From Brienomyrus brachyistius (Eukaryota; Chordata; Actinopteri; Osteoglossiformes; Mormyridae), in NCBI RefSeq assembly GCF_023856365.1, contig NW_026042747.1, forward strand, positions 1 through 64,000: a stretch of DNA of 64,000 nt, given 5' to 3'. The notes under the pieces were generated by a model that was not told the origin of the DNA, ran no database searches, and saw nothing but the letters and a program-made list of their open reading frames with translations. A program made the position numbers and the translations under genes. Shown in pieces: positions 10,775-21,404 of the stretch. Every line of letters begins with the position of its first letter. Positions within the stretch are counted from its first letter, which is position 1.

Positions 10775-12763
10775 TAGGCAGCTGGTTCATCCCAGGCTCA
10801 GGGTCTCTCTGCTCTTCATCAAACCCACACCCCCAGTTTGGGAGCACCCTCTCCCTCTCCTCCCCCCACGGCTGTGACTGTTACTCCTCCTTGAGGAGTA
10901 ACTGCTCCGCCCCCTATCCCAGCCCCTATACCCACAGGAGTGCATCACCCAGTGAGCCGCCGCCCTGCCTGTCCCCTCACACAAGCACACACTGAAATCA
11001 TGGTCCTAAGCTCTCTGTGTGGGTCACCACGATAGTACAGCACACCGACGATTACCCTCTGACTGATTCAGAATCAGCTTTATTTGGCCAAGTATGTTCA
11101 CACATATTGGGAATAGTTAGACATTTAATCAAAATAATTAAGACAAGACATAAACATACAGTTCTGTTGATATGCGACGCATATAACCTCTGCATTCACA
11201 GCACTGCTTCAGTTATCGAAGAGCAAATTTCCAAAACTCACTCAGTCCGATAACCTAAAGTAATAAGTCATAATCCTCTTCATACGTTGCAGTAATGGGA
11301 ATGAAATCTCACTCAGTGTTTATGTAATGGAGCAATGGAATTTCGTGAAATTTCCAAAAGTCCACAGAAATATTTAGAAAAACATTCCTGCAGACTGAGT
11401 TTTTGATATTTGCTTTTCAATTAACACAATTTTCTTCAGTCTGAGGTTTAACAGAATTCAGCCATATGCTGTTCAAAAAAAACTACACAGAACAAAAACA
11501 GAATGGACTTTACATCTGTCTGAAAGGAAAGTTGACACAGGCTGCAGCAGTGAACAAATCAATCAATGTATTAAAGTTAGGCATTAAGTAACTGGAGGCA
11601 GTATATACATAACATGATAACATGCCTTTTCTGTATTGACCATATTAAGGACGCTGTAACACTGCCCACCACATACCTGCTTCATTTATTGTTTTATACT
11701 TGCAGCTGCTTATTCAGACAGCTCGTCTACCTGTCTGTCCATGTTGCCCTCCCATGACAACTGTCCAGCCTACAGGTGCCGTCCCATTCCGGCATGTTAC
11801 CCATGAGTCATAGCGGCACCTCCGGGAGCAGCTCCAGGTGAGCCCGTGCCTCCCCTCCCCCACCTGTCCCCATGCTGAGTCTCGGGCCCCCGTCTTCCCT
11901 CTTGTTCTCGCCTATACCCACATCCTGGCCTGTGTCTGCATCGTCTCACCTCGTTAACAGGACTTTCGCCTTCTTCTGTCCTGATCCATTCAGGCCCATC
12001 ATTCTGGGACATGCTTTGATTTATTTCGCCATAGTTACTCTTTGTTTTCCTTTGTACTTTGCACTCTACAAGTAAAATGAATAAAAAATAGGCATTATTT
12101 TGATATTGTTTTAGTACAGTGACACTAGTATATTTGTTGTTGTTTCCAGGCAACACTGCATGCTGATTTAACGTCTTTCCTTAATCTCCACCCCATTGCT
12201 CACACACAGCCAGTATCCCCAGTTTGTGGTCAATGAGCTCCTCCTCACTCACCCCAGTCTCCCTAGTCCAGTGGAATGTCCAACAGCTTGGGCTCTCAGT
12301 TCCTGCGTGTCATGCCCGGCTCGTCCGCTCCTCCTGTGTGCCACGCCCCCTGATTACCCACGTGTTTTCTCCCGATTTGTACCCAGCTGTATCTAGTTAA
12401 TTTGCTCAGTCCTGTGTATTTCAGTCCGTGTCTTACCTGAGTCCAGTGTCTGTCATTGATGTTTGTATGCGTGAGATGTTTCCCCGTCCGCGCTTCCTAA
12501 TTAAACTCCCGTTTTTGCCTGTCCGCTTGCTCCTTGCACGCCTTGCCGCACGATCGCCTGCCTGCTTGTACCCGATCGTGACACTGCGCAGCTCTACAAC
12601 TCATTACCCAGGGCTCTCGCACCCGGCCACAGTGCCCCTCTCAGGCTCCCCGCTGTATGACAGCACTGCCCCATCGGAAGTTCATGAAGCCTCACAGTAC
12701 GACGCCTCTCCCCACGCGCGCTTAGCCACCACCGGGACTCCCATCACTCCTCCTTCCCTGTAG
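10775..12763 (+). pseudogene. tbxt: Brachyury (T-box) 3' exons, disrupted
   Basis: Three exons match the C-terminal transactivation region of Brachyury, the notochord and tail T-box factor. Exon A (10775-10951, then GTGAGC) is open and reads SWFIPGSGSLCSSSNPHPQF, later YPSPYTHRSASP. Exon B (11706-11837) reads AYSDSSSTCLSMLPSHDN, then after a frame change VPSHSGMLPMSHSGTSGSSS. Exon C (12210-12763) starts QYP and ends QYDASPHARLATTGTPITPP with stop TAG at 12761. Junction phases agree across both introns. Defects: exon B is 132 nt where phase requires 133, apparently a missing G at a TGG Trp codon near 11762-11764; exon C carries two apparent one-base insertions (a CCCC run near 12219 and near 12270); and a solo LTR splits exon C. 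I could not find the DNA-binding T-box exons in the 10.7 kb upstream. Teleosts often keep two copies (tbxta, tbxtb); which one this is cannot be told. Some single-base breaks could be assembly errors. Confidence 0.85.
12308..12583 (+). mobile_element. Solo LTR inside tbxt last exon
   Basis: A 276-bp block starts TGTCATGCCC and ends GATCGTGACA, with matching TGTCA/TGACA termini. It is flanked on both sides by the exact pentamer CTGCG (12303-12307 and 12584-12588). Removing the LTR and one pentamer rejoins the Brachyury frame at GSQFLR|SSTTHYPG. The family is the one at 3056-3320, 30980-31219 and 52258-52487. It is a textbook retroelement insertion followed by LTR-LTR recombination. Confidence 0.9.
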
Positions 12764-12937
12764 GGCGGCGCACTTGCATTATTATTACAGTTTCTACTGT
12801 CACTCTGTTGCTTTTCCTGGTGCTGGACTTTTGACAGATAAATACATTATTTGTTGCATTCAGTGACAAAAGATTGGTCTGTTTAACACCCTCAGTCTCC
12901 ACCCTATGAGCCCCTTGTTGGCGGCAGAATCAGGAAG

Positions 12938-13471
12938 ATGTCGGAGAAAGCAGAGGTAAAGTGAATAGTCACCTCGACAATAATGTGGAAACCGCTAATG
13001 GTGATCATGCCTGTGTGGGTGAAATGGATCACCACAGTATAAGCGGATGATGATTATAGACGATTTTTCCCTTTTTCTTTATGTCTGTTTACCATCTAAT
13101 AGGCATTTTTTTTCTTTGGGATCGGTCTAGGTCAGATACGACCAAAATATTTTTCTCATTTCAGAAGTGAAAAAAAATATTGCTCTCAGATTCTGTTCAG
13201 TTGTAGTTTTTTAAAATAATGTACCTTGATTTGTGTTTGTTTAAAATGCCATTACCTGTTGCTTACTGGGCCGCTGAAAATGTCTGGCCCAGCTAAATTT
13301 CTTGGTTTAAAAATCTGGCCCAACTACTTTCCAAGCCTGGACTAGCCCTACTGAATCATACACTAATGTTATTCTGTTATGTGGCTGTTGTGATAGGGAG
13401 ATTTGCTGGATGCTGCACGACGGGTGGTGTCCCTGCTGCAGAATGCCTGTCTGAAGCAGCACCTAGAGACA
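12938..13471 (+). other. Candidate two-exon protein start
   Basis: An ATG at 12938 gives MSEKAE and is followed by GTAAAG (donor at 12956). At 13397, after a TGTGATAG acceptor, a 75-nt segment is open in phase 0 and reads GDLLDAARRVVSLLQNACLK with QHLET, then GTGAGG. The helix-like leucine pattern and compatible splice phases suggest a real gene start, but I do not recognise the protein and see no convincing third exon. A frame at 13559-13864 downstream has no known motif. Confidence 0.25.
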
Positions 13472-14007
13472 GTGAGGGTTGTTGTTATACCTTAATATTG
13501 TATATACGCAATCTGTTATTTCTTAACTAATATAATTGTAAGGTATTCTTCTAATATATTGTGCACAGCCAACAAAAAAGAGAAAAATGCAAAACCAAAG
13601 GAAGGCTTTCTTTCTCTTAAAAGTCTTTTTTCTAAACCAACTGAGAGTCAGTTAGAGGGGTGTTCATTATCAGTATTGTTGCTGGCATTTCTGAAATGTG
13701 CCAATTTTAGTCAAGTGGCTACTTTTCAAATGCAGTCCCTGGCCAAGATGAAGAAAGTTCATGAAGACTACATGATAATATTAAGCACTGACATAACAAA
13801 CACATTTTTTACATGCAAAATATACAGGAAATATACACTGCAACAGGCTAGGATAGACAAATAACCAAATACACTTGCAAGCCTGACCACTTTAGACCCA
13901 GATTAGAAAATGGTGAATGAGCATATATTTTTTCCAAGTTTTGTTTTGCTTTCAAGTTCACAAATAAAAAAAAAAAAGATTTTCCCACTATAGCCAGATC
14001 CAGTTTC

Positions 14008-14030
14008 TGTGGGGGGCGGGGGGGGGGGGT
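14008..14030 (+). repeat. Short G-rich run
   Basis: A run of G interrupted by a single C. No function can be assigned. Confidence 0.6.
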
Positions 14031-14048
14031 GACAATTTGTAGTAATAA

Positions 14049-14877
14049 CTATTTCCTGCTGAAAACCACTGGTAAACTATCCACATGTCTCTGAATATCT
14101 GTGAGTCCCGAGACCTCCATGACAGATAGATATAAGTTGCTAGTGTTGATCGGCAGGAAATCTTCTCCAAAGCCCCACCACCACCTCACACCAATCCACC
14201 CAGGGTTTACTCCAAATAAATTTGCTGGTAATACAAACCGGATCAACTTGTGGTTTGTCCACGTTGTACTAGAGACAAAGGCCCTGGTACATTCTGCGTA
14301 CAACACAGCCAAGACTTGACAACCTTTATATGATGCGCATGGAATCAACCCTATGCATGGAGGCTGCAACTCTTCTCCACCGAACCTGTAGCCCATTGAC
14401 TGCAGCCTGCATTGACTATCCTGTAGCCTGCATTTGGTAGATCATTCTTGACAGAAGAAACCAAATTGTCAAGTTCCCTAACACAGAGCTCATACTCTTT
14501 TATTCTTCTTAAGATTGTTCTTCTTGAAACACCCATCAGTGTGGCTATGCAAGGCACAGGAAGTTGAGTATGGAGCATTTCTTTCAACATTGTTCTTCAA
14601 TCAAAATCTTGGTCGTCTATTGGTGGGCAGCGACTTCCTGTGTGACACATGGGGCTGGACGTTCCAGATGTGCCCTCACAAGGTCAAAGAGCTCTTGCAA
14701 AGCCAGGGTGATAGCAGGAGGTACTTCAATGTGATTAGACAGGGCCTGCAGAAGATACAGCTCCTGATGACAAAGGAACTCCAGGTAATCCAAATTTAGT
14801 GGAGTCGCGCTGAATCCTATTTCTATTTTATGCAGAAGACTTTCGAGAAGGTGGTATCTGAGCTGTTCACAGAACAA
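14049..14877 (-). mobile_element. Integrase-core transposon remnant
   Basis: Minus-strand frames in order read LNLDYLEFLCHQELYLLQAL (14877-14617), then a helix-turn-helix-like segment VPCIATLMGVSRRTILRRIK with VRELDNLVSSVKNDLPNAGY (14590-14351), and then TTWTNHKLIRF (14396-14049). The pairing of a sigma-like HTH with an integrase core starting near NHKLIR is typical of a fish transposon family known mainly from uncharacterised integrase-domain proteins. Frameshifts and the lost DDE region mark it as dead. Confidence 0.5.
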
Positions 14878-14879
14878 AT

Positions 14880-15429
14880 TATAGTTAATGAGGTGTCAAG
14901 ATCTTGTCTCTGATCCACACACTAGGCCTACCATTCAAAAGTTTTAATTATGAAAATGAAATGTTTTTTGTTTTGTGAGGTGCTTGTTCATGTATGATGA
15001 TGTAGTGGCTGCTCTGTTTGACCGTGGTAAACCTTTTCACAAACATATAAGTGAAGAAGTATGACATTAGATCTAAGGACCAGAGTATAATAAAGTTAAA
15101 TAAAATCCATCAAAAACACTTACTCAGTGGAGATTCCAATGTAGTAGGCAGACAACTTTATGGCTTTAATAATGAGTGTATTTAGCAGCTACAAGGACAA
15201 AAGATATTATAAACCTCTCCATTTTAATGCTAATTTAATAAACATTACAGATAGCACTTAAGGTGGTTTCGCCTATAGTCTGCTAACACTAACCCGAGAA
15301 CTAATATCTGAGGAGCGTTCTTCCAGGATTTGAATTTATTAAATTGGCTTTGTGATGTTGTATTAAGAAATTTTATTCACAATGCAATTTACCGTACATT
15401 GGCCCATTCTTTTATATACGGTAAGACGA
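14880..15429. other. No recognised feature
   Basis: AT-rich sequence without open frames or repeats that I can name. Confidence 0.3.
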
Positions 15430-15640
15430 AGCGGGAAATTCGATGCGAGCGAGTGCTGTGCAGACGCGAGCGCGTAGAGGGGATGGGTTTTCAGCACTCG
15501 AGCACACGCACTCGCGTGGTTCGACTTTTGGCCCTAATTTAACGGCGAGCGAGTGAGTGAGTGCTGTGCAATCGCGAGCGCGTAGAGAGCATGGATTTTC
15601 TGTTTTTATGCGCACGACTTTTGGCACTAATTTAACGCCA
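15430..15640 (+). repeat. Imperfect ~100-bp tandem duplication
   Basis: Two diverged units each contain GAGTGCTGTGCA, GCGAGCGCGTAGAG and GACTTTTGGC...CTAATTTAAC. GC content is higher than in the flanks. It lies just upstream of the hairpin at 15767-15891. Confidence 0.6.
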
Positions 15641-15766
15641 TAGAAATGTGTGTTTAAAAGGGGAGGAGATCGGGTTGCAGCGCTGGTGTGAGCGTGTTTC
15701 TCCGGGCAGTTCGCTCGAGGCTAACGTGGCTTTGGGAACGTGGTGTACCCGTCACCCATGCCAGGG

Positions 15767-15891
15767 AAGAAATCAAAACCGAAATGCTAGGAATATGGAC
15801 TTCATCTTACGTCAAGCGTTTTCCCCTCCATTGACGCCCATAAAGAAAAGGCTTAAAGTCCATATTCCTAGCATTTCGGTTTTGATTTCTT
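15767..15891. repeat. Perfect 36-bp inverted repeat (hairpin)
   Basis: The arm 15767-15802 (AAGAAATCAAAACC...GGACTT) is the exact reverse complement of 15856-15891, with a 53-nt loop. A transcript would form a long stem. The region ends about 250 bp later at an AATAAA and at AATTTGGTGGGCAGCGG (about 16122), which could be the end of an LTR and a primer-binding-like site; that reading is tentative. Confidence 0.85.
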
Positions 15892-16582
15892 GTCAGGTAA
15901 GTCTTTATGGCCAGATACATTCGCGAGAAATTTGGTGATTTGTGGTGACTGTTTTAATACATTAAGTTGCGTTAGCCATTTCACATTAAGCGTTTAGAAT
16001 GTCCCGTGGCAGGTATCCCCTTCTATTGCCCTAGGGAGGGTTGTAACCCTCGTCTGTATATTAATAAAGAATAATCCTTCTATTCCTGTCTCATGTATCT
16101 GGACCTCCCCAGCAATTTAACGAAATTTGGTGGGCAGCGGTTACAAGTGAACCCGTTTAAGTTTAGCGCTCATACTTCCGTCCATATGTTTAAGACCCAC
16201 CTTGGCTGACTTAGCTGACATGTCCTGATTTCATAATCTTCAAATTTGTAATCTTTTCTCCTTCATCTAACTCCATGTTTTTAACTTCTTGTCATTTTCT
16301 TGCCGTTTGATCATAAGAAAATTATCAGACTTAAATGACACGTCAGCCTGTGCAGACAGCGATTTCAATGTTTTAATAATTGGCCAGCAGGTGGGGGGCA
16401 GTGCTCAATTTCATTAATGCCATTCAGAAAACTTTCAGGCTTTATGTCTTAATGAACAGCCTAGAAAAGGGACAAAGCATTATATTACTGATGCATACAG
16501 CAGATCCCCAACTCAGGCTGTGTTGCATATTCTTAACAGTGCTACAGTATGTTCACACAGCCAGTACAAACAAACTTGCAAG
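15892..16582. other. No recognised gene
   Basis: Only the possible LTR end near 16060-16140 and short frames are seen. Confidence 0.3.
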
Positions 16583-16590
16583 ATCTAGAC

Positions 16591-16895
16591 CAGGGGTCAC
16601 CAACCTTTTTAAAACGGAGAGCTACTTCACGGGTACTGAGCCATACGAAGTTTGATATCAGTTTTAAACGCCCTCCTAAACATGTCTAAACTTCATGCAT
16701 GATAAACATGTTTTAAATGCTTTTTTATATTCAATTTCAAATCTATATAAATGCAAATGTGATAGATTAGAAACAGGACAAAATAAAATTTTAGATGATG
16801 TTCGCTGGTGAGTTGTGCTATTTTATAGAACAGGTCCACGGGCAACTCATGTGGTCATTGGGGGCATCCTTGGGGCACCATGTTGGTGACCCCTT
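16591..16895. mobile_element. Non-autonomous hAT element
   Basis: Terminal repeats CAGGGGTCACCAA and (reverse complement of the right end) AAGGGGTCACCAA differ at one base. Exact 8-bp duplications ATCTAGAC flank the element at 16583-16590 and 16896-16903. The length is 305 bp with no transposase frame, a typical hAT-derived MITE. Confidence 0.85.
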
Positions 16896-17159
16896 ATCTA
16901 GACCTACCACATCAGGTAGGAAGGTGCCTATTTCTACCAACTATTCAGACCATCAGACCCAAACCATACATTCAGTCATGCACAGGCACTCCACCAGAGG
17001 GCTCTACATTCTGTCCTACATCTGCTCACTGTTAGACCCACACTCAGTCTCCATCCTGATTCTTACCTACTACTCGGACTATCTCACCAAAACCAGTCCT
17101 GTGGCCTGTTCTATGAAGTCGGGGTTACTGGCTTATTGGGGAAACTTGTTGGATTTCTT

Positions 17160-17330
17160 GATCGGGACCTTCAACTGCTCTGCATAGAGCATGATCCTAA
17201 CATGCTGCCTTACGGTCTGGTATGCGGGCTGCTGGTGGCCTCCTACCGCTCTGCCATAGAGAGCATCCTAACATACGGCCTTACGGTGTGGTATTCGGGC
17301 TGCTGGTGGCCTCTATGACTTTTTTTGTAG
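17160..17330 (+). mobile_element. LINE fragment (jockey-type)
   Basis: The plus strand reads SYRSAIESILTYGLTVWYSG, a conserved segment after the reverse transcriptase domain in jockey-group LINEs. A diverged internal duplication of the same words (near 17215 and 17280) is visible. No further ORF2 is attached. Confidence 0.55.
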
Positions 17331-17654
17331 ACAGTCCATCTGTGTGGTGCTGTTTGCACGAATTGTTTTGGGAAATGCACTTACAGTTTTGCAGATGTTA
17401 AGGGTGATTCCAGAAATGCATCAAAGCAACTGAGGAACTGCAATGTCACTGTACAGTTACTTATAATGGGCGCCAATGTAATGTGTAGAGTGGCAAATAA
17501 ACTGATTCACCATTTACTCTCATGTACATCACTTAAAATGCTTGTTTTAAAATGCAAATGTGTGAATGTAAATCTAAGCAGTAAAGCTACAATTTACATT
17601 CTGTTTGCATGGTGGAAAGAACATTTAATCTGCCTTTTAAGTGTGATTAGAAGA

Positions 17655-17880
17655 TCTAATGCCTGTGTGCTTGTAATAAGATGGTCGCTGGTTCAAACCC
17701 AGCCACAGCACATCTCTGCGTCCTTGAGCGAGGCCCTTAACCCCAGCTCACTGGGCATCACTATGGGTGGCTGCCCTTCGCAGACAACTTACTCTGTTTA
17801 CTCTAAAAAAAAGAGAGCAAGTTGAGAGAGAAGTTAAGACAATTTCTCCACAGGGGACCAATAAAGTATCAATTATTATT
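17655..17880 (+). mobile_element. SINE with ATT tail
   Basis: It contains a B-box-like GGTTCAAACCC, the conserved CCTTGAGCGAGGCCCTTAAC, and a 3' end GGGGACCAATAAAGTATC with ATT repeats. A related copy lies at 34225-34452. Confidence 0.65.
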
Positions 17881-18133
17881 ACTGTATGAGAGACTGTCTA
17901 ATATCAGATAGATAACAGACTCATACTGTGCTGAGCTTGTCTGAGAGAGATGATTAGCAAATGCTCTCCACAGTATCTCAGCACTCTGTACAAAGAACTT
18001 TATATGCTCAGTATCTGCTCCTGTTTATCTAATTGTTCTCATTTTAACTGGATGTTAAGGAGTAAATTAATAAACGTCATGTAAGTGCACATTAAAATGC
18101 TTCTTCACTGTTACTTATGTTCCCATGTGAACA

Positions 18134-18142
18134 GCCAATCAG
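18134..18142 (+). promoter_or_regulatory. CCAAT-box candidate of the NITR gene
   Basis: GCCAATCAG lies about 125 bp upstream of the chosen start codon at 18261. Without a TATA box or transcript data this is only a candidate. Confidence 0.25.
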
Positions 18143-18978
18143 ATCAGCCTGATGTGTGTCTCTCTGTTTCCTCTCTGTTTCCTGCCCTTTCATCCCGACC
18201 ACGACCATGATCTCTCACTTAGCAGCAGAGCAGTTTATTCTAAACAGTGGAAGCACAAAAATGTTCAGACTCTTTGGTCTTCTCATTTTCATTAGTAAGC
18301 CCTATAATATAAATTATTTTGGGATTTTAATATTTTCATTTATCTGTATGATGTGATCAGTGGAATTTGGCCATTTAATCTGCATCATAGTTAATAGTTA
18401 TTTAGATTACTATTATATGTCTTATTTGATTATGATTTTTTTTGTTTTTCTGTTTTTGCAGACACTGCACTGACTACAGATGTTGTTCAGCCCAGTCACC
18501 TGATGAGGGTTCAGCTTGGAGACAGTGTGACCCTGACATGCTTCTGTCAAGGAGAAACAACTTTTGTTACTTTGTTTAAGCAAGCTGTTGGTCGGAAGCC
18601 CCAGCCCATGGCGAAAGCACTTCTCTACGTACCTGGTGAATTTTACAAGGAATATAAAAGCATAAAACGTTACTCCTTACTGAATGCAGAGGGGAGTTTT
18701 AACCTCACTATTTCTAACGTGGAGCCGTCAGATTCTGCAGTGTATTATTGTGCTGCTGTTTCTTCATGAGGTCACCTTCGGGAATGGAACCTTTGTCATA
18801 ATCACAGGTAAATGAGATTCCAACTATTTTCATATTTGCTTTATTATAATGTCAGTAAGATTATTCCCTGCAAAATAATTTTGACAGTTTAGTTGTTTGT
18901 CAATATAAAATTAGCAAAGATACCTTATTGTCTGCTTTGTTCCATAAATGTTTTTCTAAACATCAAACAAAAATCATT

Positions 18979-19005
18979 CATTATTATTATTATTATTATT
19001 ATTAT
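18979..19005 (+). repeat. (TTA)n microsatellite
   Basis: About nine trinucleotide units in the large NITR intron. Confidence 0.85.
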
Positions 19006-19639
19006 ACAATTTGTTGCATTTTGCTTGCTGTCAGCCAAAAGCCTAACCTTCTCTTTATACAGATGTTAATGTTACACATTGCAGCCTCTTTAAAACAAAT
19101 AACATAAAAAAATGTTTTGAGTTGTTATATACAGTATAGGACTGTGCAAAAATCTTAAGCAACAAAAGAAATTATTTTTGACGTTATTTATCTGAGCAGT
19201 CAGTGTGTATTCACTCTGAAAAAAAAAATGCATGATTTAACATATGAACTAGGGATGTGCACCATTCAGAACTTATTTGAGAATGAAATTCTCAAATACG
19301 TATCCTAAAATTCAGGATTTTGAATACATATATGAACTTGAATTTCAGTTCATTTTGTTAATCTGAATTACATTTGAATTGTGGTTGAAAACAGGTTGTG
19401 GCATTGAAATTTATATTTGAATTTAAAGAAGAACGAAAAAGGGTTTGGATTCAAATTCAAGTTCATATACGTACTGTAGGTGTAGCTTTTAACTAAAATA
19501 TGAACTTTAATTTAAATATGAATTATACATAAACACATTAACATTGTTATACATCATTGTTATAAAAATGTCGTTTTGTAAAGAATGAAATAATGCAACA
19601 TTTGAAGTGTCACCTAAAATAATAATTATACTGTCATTT

Positions 19640-20000
19640 TGTGCACCATGGTGGATCTGCTCATAGGAAGAGCTGAGTGTCTCTCCTTAAAAGTCAGTGT
19701 TGGCTGCAGTGACGGCAGTTTCTAACCTAAGAAACGTCCCAAACACTTTTCCTGCATCAAAAGTCAAACTAGTCCCTATTCCTGCCATGAAAGGTTCACA
19801 TAATGTCACCGATACTGAACCAACCATGTTTATCAGAGGATGCCAACCCTTTGGCTGCAGCTTTCTCTGCACACGCTGAGAGAGTCTTCAGTGTAGCAGG
19901 AAAAGATTTCAGGCCAGAAGATTGCAAATTAAATCATGAAACCTTTGAAGATATTATGCTGAATAAATGTAATAATAATGAAAAATTAGCAATGTGTATT
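19640..20000 (+). mobile_element. hAT transposase C-terminal remnant
   Basis: In the intron between the two Ig exons a frame reads AERVFSVAGKDFRPEDCKL followed by LNHETFEDIMLNKCN, the dimerisation motif at the C-terminus of hAT transposases. The catalytic core upstream is not recognisable. It contributes nothing to the receptor unless exonised. Confidence 0.7.
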
Positions 20001-21002
20001 GGAATAAAGCATAATTGTATTTGCCATGACGTTTTGCTTTTCGCTGTAGTGCTATGGTTGAACGGAAAAAACTTACTTTTGTGTGCATAAGAAAATAAAT
20101 AGGAGGAACTACGAAACCAAGTAATTCCTTTTACTATGTATACTTTTTCTTTAATGTTAAAAGATAGACAAACTAGTAATGGGCAAACAGCTCTTCGGCT
20201 CTTGAATTAAATTATGCAGGTACTACAGCAAAATGCTCAAAAATACCAAAACACATCAAGAGCTAAATATGCAAAAACAATAAATACCTTCCTGTGGAAA
20301 AGGGGCACATAAACCAAATGTAAAGTCACGAAAATCATGAAAATATAAAGTACACTTTACACACTTCATTTCTTTGAATTGAAATTAATTATATTCATCT
20401 ACCTTCATACATTAATACAAGACATTATATGATTATAATGTTTGTTATTATCATTAATTTTTATTTAGGTATTATGTAGGTGCAGTTAATGTATAGTGTT
20501 ACCTGATATATACTAATAAGCAGTAATACAATAAAAAGAGAGAAGAATGTCAGCTGTTCTCCAAGAAGTTACTGATTTCTTGGATGGCTAGAAGAACATC
20601 GATTCAGTTCCCAAAAATCTGTAAGAACAATTTTTGAGGATCTGTATTTTCCATTGTTATTCTCAAAGGGCTGTCATCATGACTATTTTGCTTTTCAGGT
20701 AAAGACTCCAACAGCAGGACTGTGGTACAGCAGCCTGTGTCTGACACATGCAGCCAGGAGACTCTGTGAGCCTGCAGTGTACGATAGAGACTGGGAGCTG
20801 TGCAGGAGAACACAGTGTTTACTGGTTCAGACATGGATCAGGAGAATCCCTTCCTGGAGTCATTTACAGCCATGGAAACAGCTAGTGATGAGTGTGAGAA
20901 GAGCCTGAGGCTGGATCTCCTACACGGAGCTGCGTCTACAGCCTCCCCAAGGGGAACCTCAGCCTCTCCGATGCTGGGACTTACTACTGCGCTGTGGCCA
21001 TG

Positions 21003-21116
21003 TGTGGGGAGATGCTGTTTGGGAACGGCACATAGCTGGATATAGATGGTAACACCCAGTGTGGGGAGATGCTGTTTGGGAACGGCACACAGCTGGATAT
21101 AGATGGTAGCACCCAG
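21003..21116 (+). repeat. 57-bp tandem duplication over J-like end
   Basis: Two near-identical 57-bp (19-codon) units, 21003-21059 and 21060-21116, each hold GAGATGCTGTTTGGGAACGG, the ITIM receptor's second J-like sequence and a splice donor (GATG|GTAACA and GATG|GTAGCA). Copy 1 has a TAG stop where copy 2 has CAG. Either donor preserves the downstream phase. Confidence 0.9.
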
Positions 21117-21248
21117 TGTGGAGAGTATATCTGCTTCAAAGTTTTATTTAGCTTATTCTGCTATTAAGACATTTATTTCTTTTTTAATGTAATGAATTTT
21201 CTAATTTAAGTGCTTAAATTAAATTACACAGATGTTAATTTAATAATT

Positions 21249-21404
21249 ATCCATCCATCCATCCATTTTCCAAACCGCTTATCCTATTGGGTCGCGGGGG
21301 GTCCGGAGCCTAATTTAATAATTATTTCAAATATTAATATCCATCCATCCATCCATTTTCCAAACCGCTTATCCTATTGGGTCGCGGGGGGTCCGGAGCC
21401 TAAT
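21249..21404 (-). repeat. Duplicated SINE-tail fragment
   Basis: Two 65-bp copies of the SINE tail (CCATCCATCCATTTTCC to GGTCCGGAGCC) repeat with a 91-bp period together with flanking TAATTTAATAATTATT. This is a local duplication in the NITR intron before the transmembrane exon. Confidence 0.8.

Noticed and set aside
13559..13864. 101-residue plus-strand frame after the candidate small gene
   Set aside because: AT-rich, no known motif, no convincing acceptor; not enough to call a gene.
16060..16140. Retroviral primer-binding site after an LTR
   Set aside because: The TTTGGTGGGCAGCGG text is suggestive, but no matching LTR start or paired LTR was found.
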